Translations under genes and position numbers: made by a program
Notes under the pieces: generated by a model
The model's database searches: none
What the model was told of the DNA's origin: nothing
Seen by the model: the letters and a program-made list of their open reading frames with translations, nothing else
Source: Candidatus Nanopelagicales bacterium
Lineage (GTDB): Bacteria > Actinomycetota > Actinomycetes > S36-B12
Assembly: GCA_023264215.1 (NCBI GenBank)
Contig: JALQSY010000004.1
Coordinates: 1 to 30,576 of the forward strand
Direction of reading: 5' to 3'
DNA length: 30,576 nucleotides
Shown here: positions 28,624-30,576 of the stretch, one piece after another
Numbering within the stretch: the stretch's first letter is position 1
Layout: the number at the start of each line of letters is the position of its first letter

Positions 28624-29199
28624 CTACGTTGCAGTGACACGAAGCGGCATCGTCATCGGATGCGGCTCCCAAAGCGAGCTAAACATATCCACCGCGGACA
28701 TGATCCGCCCATCATCCAACATCGTCTCATTCAGTGCGATCTCGCCCATTCGCTTGCCGGGAAGCCAGTCCCCAAGCGACCAGCTGTGGTACGCCGACAG
28801 CGGTGGCACGCACTCGAGCAGTGTCGACCAGACCGCCGCCCGCTCTTCATTAGAGACATTCGCGTCGTCGGCAAGGGCGTCCATGTCATGACGACAACCC
28901 CCAGGCTGCACGGCGAGAACCTTCGCAAGCCTGACCATCGCAGGCCTAAGCCACGGACACACCTGAGTCCAGAGTGTGAAGTGGGCGCGGAACAGCGCGC
29001 CCGTCGGCAGCCACCGGTTGTCGACGAGATTGACGACCCAACCTCGCTCCCGACAGCCGACGAGAAACGCCCTGCCCGCCTGTGCTTCGGCAAGGACTTC
29101 CACACAGTCACTGAGCTGCAATGCGCAGAAGCTGTCGCCCTTGCCGGTGAACGCCAGGAACAGAAGTCGCAGGACATCGCGCTGCTTGTCGTACTGCAT
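28624..29199 (-). CDS. hypothetical protein
   Basis: Predicted 191-aa protein from ATG 29199 (MQYDKQRDVLRLLFLAFTGK). Helix-rich and soluble, with several Trp (WVVNLVDNRWLPTG, FTLWTQVCPWLRPAMVRLAK, SLGDWLPGK). No domain recognised. A longer start at 29280 is possible but less supported. It shares a short divergent region with groES and is followed 19 bases later by the Lys-Ser-Thr gene, suggesting a two-gene operon. Confidence 0.5.
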   Translation of the reverse strand: MQYDKQRDVLRLLFLAFTGKGDSFCALQLSDCVEVLAEAQAGRAFLVGCRERGWVVNLVDNRWLPTGALFRAHFTLWTQVCPWLRPAMVRLAKVLAVQPGGCRHDMDALADDANVSNEERAAVWSTLLECVPPLSAYHSWSLGDWLPGKRMGEIALNETMLDDGRIMSAVDMFSSLWEPHPMTMPLRVTAT

Positions 29200-29335
29200 T
29201 GTCTTCGAGCCCTGCTGGCGCGACCGCTCGGCGGCCGGCGAGTGCTCCGGGTTTCTAACGCGGCGCACGGCACGTGTCAACGTAATGGGCCTTTTGTTGC
29301 CAAGTGCACGGAATCATTGGGAAAAACAGCGCGAC

Positions 29336-29364
29336 TTGCGCACTTCATGATGTCCGGTTAGAGT
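29336..29364 (+). promoter_or_regulatory. candidate sigma-70 promoter of groES, nearly leaderless
   Basis: TTGCGC (29336-29341), a 17-base spacer, TAGAGT (29359-29364). A start 6-8 bases after the -10 box would fall at about 29371-29373, on or just before the groES ATG. The mRNA would then be leaderless or nearly so, consistent with no ribosome site before ATG 29373. Confidence 0.5.
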
Positions 29365-29372
29365 CCTGCGCC

Positions 29373-29726
29373 ATGGAACACGCTTCCTTCCGCACCCTCC
29401 TCGAGTACGTGATCATCCACCCCAACCCCGAGCGCGAGCGCACCGCATCCGGCCTGCACATCCCCGAGAACGCCCAGGGTCGCAAGACCTGGGTTGGTCG
29501 CGTCGTTGCGGTCGGTCCCGGTCGCGTCGGCAAGAAGGGCAATCGGATCGAGGTGGACGTCAGCGTCGGCGCGCTCGTGGCCTACGACGGGCGCTCGAAG
29601 GTCGACCTGGTCGAGGGGGACGTCACGTACCACGCGGTGCGCGAGGAGGCGATCCACATGGAGATCGACGAGGACACCGCCGCGACGCTCGAGGTGTTCA
29701 ACCCCAAGATCGACATGTGGGTCTGA
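29373..29726 (+). CDS. groES: GroES co-chaperonin
   Basis: Predicted 117-aa GroES (Cpn10). N-terminal strand RTLLEYVIIHPNPERERTAS, a mobile-loop region with GLHIPENAQGRKTW in place of the usual hydrophobic loop, and the VGRVVAVGPGR strand typical of the family. It is longer than bacterial GroES (usually about 95-100 aa), with an extended C-terminus (EDTAATLEVFNPKIDMWV). No groEL is next to it. Viral co-chaperonins, as in T4 gp31, cap host GroEL to fold capsid proteins; a similar role here is inference. It could alternatively be a host gene flanking the element. Confidence 0.85.
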   Translation: MEHASFRTLLEYVIIHPNPERERTASGLHIPENAQGRKTWVGRVVAVGPGRVGKKGNRIEVDVSVGALVAYDGRSKVDLVEGDVTYHAVREEAIHMEIDEDTAATLEVFNPKIDMWV

Positions 29727-29872
29727 CCGATGACGTGGACCAATCATCAGCAGAAGCGGTCGAAATCGTGGTCGCGATCCTGCTCGCGAGCCGGATCGCG
29801 TTTATATTCGGAACCGATGAAGGGATCTTGCTCGCGCTCGAGGACGTGGACGCGGCGGCGGTCATGGTCTAG
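29717..29872 (+). CDS. 51-aa possible membrane peptide overlapping groES
   Basis: From GTG 29717, ten bases inside the groES end. Sequence pattern: acidic start (GLTDDVDQSSAEAVEI), a hydrophobic stretch (VVAILLASRIAFIFG), and an acidic-hydrophobic tail. The hydrophobic segment is made of GTC/GCG/CTC codons resembling a decayed version of the hexamer repeats further right. A competing frame (MTWTNHQQKRSKSWSRS) is a Ser/Arg repeat peptide. Coding status uncertain. Confidence 0.35.
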   Translation: MGLTDDVDQSSAEAVEIVVAILLASRIAFIFGTDEGILLALEDVDAAAVMV

Positions 29873-29922
29873 CTGTCGCACGGAATCATGGTCGCGTACG
29901 TCAGTGGGGATTCGATGACACC

Positions 29923-30423
29923 GTGCATGCTGATGTTCTGCTCGCCGGTTTCGGCCGCGCGCACCGCATCGCGGACGAGGGCGGGTGTCATCGTTGTATC
30001 CGTTGCGCAGTCGCGCACGGGGCCCATGCCGTGGTCGAGGTCAAGTTATTACTTGAGAGGGCTTATCATGTTGGTTTCTTGCCGACGATCATGCTCGTCG
30101 TCGCGATCGGGTTCGCGCTTGCGGTCGTGCTCGCGATCAGGTCGAGGTCCCCGATGACGCCAGCTGTGATGGGAAGATCGCGTATGCATTCGCGCTCGGG
30201 GTCGCAGTCCCGAACCGGACCCTGGTCGTGGTCGAAGTCGATTTATCGGACGTGGTCGGCGTCCGGCGTAAAAAAGGGGGCGCGGATGTGGTCGCAGTCG
30301 TGGTCGCGGTCGGCATCGCGGTTGCGGTCGTGCTCGCGGTCGCGGTCGTGGTCGTCTTCGCAGTCGCGGTCGCGGCACTGGTGGTCGGCGCCGACAGGGG
30401 CGTCAAACGGAGGTATTTCATGA
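29923..30423 (+). other. degenerate repeat-derived ORFs, possible membrane proteins
   Basis: One frame from GTG 29923 begins HADVLLAGFGRAHRIADEGG, with four nearby Cys/His residues, then AVVEVKLLLERAYHVGFLPT and a hydrophobic IMLVVAIGFALAVVLAI, before running into Ser/Arg repeat translation. A shifted frame near 30228 reads VEVDLSDVVGVRRKKGGADV and then a 40-residue Val/Ala segment ending KRRYF. Both contain a V-V-E-V element and both begin after a GATGAC core, so they look like successive, decayed repeat units. I cannot tell genes from repeat decay. Confidence 0.3.
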
Positions 30424-30576
30424 CGCTGGTAGCGATGATGAACTCGCAGTCCTGGTCGCGGTCGCGCGGGGGTGCCCGATGACGCCGGCGGTGATGGTGC
30501 GGTCGCAGTCGGGGTCGGCGTCGTGGTCGCAGTCGGGGTCGTGGTCGTGGTCGCGGTCGCGGTCGTGGTCAAGGTC
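30120..30576 (+). repeat. hexamer array GGTCGC/GGTCGTG with cores (right block, inverted relative to left)
   Basis: GTCGCG/GTCGTG units are densest at about 30290-30396 and 30445-30576. The core at 30460-30504 is the inverse of the left-block core at 28108-28152, matching at 42 of 45 positions (GGTCGCGCGGGGGTGCCC, GATGACGCCGGCGGTGATGG). Weaker core relics lie at 30148-30179 and about 30418-30450, and possibly 29913-29945. The window ends within the repeat, so its true length is unknown. Confidence 0.75.

Noticed and set aside
1..30576. CRISPR arrays, tRNA or rRNA genes, insertion sequences, diversity-generating retroelement
   Set aside because: No regularly spaced repeats with unique spacers, no T-arm-like TTCGAATC motifs in a cloverleaf context, no transposase or reverse transcriptase, and no template/variable repeat pair were seen.

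Overview
The window is GC-rich DNA (roughly two thirds G+C by eye) densely packed with short genes that mostly overlap by 4 bases (ATGA or GTGA). It reads as an integrated virus, or the genome of a virus that can integrate. The host is probably a high-GC Gram-negative bacterium, perhaps a myxobacterium or relative, but no gene fixes the host. The replication, integration and cell-wall genes are recognisable. Most of the putative virion genes are not, and functions there are inferred from architecture and context.

Layout. (1) 91-1978, plus strand: an overlapping trio of a DUF2786 protein, a small Cys-rich protein and a PAPS-reductase-like PP-loop protein. (2) 1979-3315: small minus-strand ORFs, then a gene-poor stretch with twelve copies or partial copies of a 10-bp motif (CTGGGGCACC / GGTGCCCCAG) in both orientations. 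This is the best candidate replication origin or control locus. (3) 3316-7739, minus strand: a DUF927-type helicase, a Toprim primase and a 407-aa unknown protein with acidic repeats. (4) 7740-7933: a divergent control region with several inverted repeats. (5) 7934-25579, plus strand: a near-continuous late operon of about 29 genes. It begins with a membrane protein and beta-rich capsid candidates of 193, 294 and 185 aa. It then runs through about a dozen proteins with one hydrophobic segment at a terminus, two adjacent muralytic transglycosylases, a histone-H1-like basic protein, and a set of beta-rich spike or fibre candidates. (6) 25607-27922, minus strand: an overlapping integration/control operon of tyrosine recombinase, small winged-helix-like protein, double-HTH protein and DNA methyltransferase. 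(7) 27923-30576: two blocks of GGTCGC/GGTCGT-type hexamer repeats in opposite orientation, flanking two minus-strand genes and a plus-strand GroES gene. The window ends inside the second block.

No terminase, portal, tail sheath, tape measure or baseplate gene is visible. The many single-span proteins, the consecutive small capsid-like genes, the two muramidase-like enzymes and the basic DNA-binding protein fit a tailless icosahedral virus with a membrane, in the broad style of PRD1, PM2, P23-77 or SSIP-1, better than a tailed phage. No packaging ATPase of the FtsK/HerA type was found in the window, so this remains a hypothesis.

Likely cooperation: helicase and primase act at the 2736-3166 repeat region. 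The divergent control region at 7740-7933 switches between replication and virion genes. GroES may help fold virion proteins. Recombinase, HTH proteins and methyltransferase manage integration, lysogeny and DNA protection.
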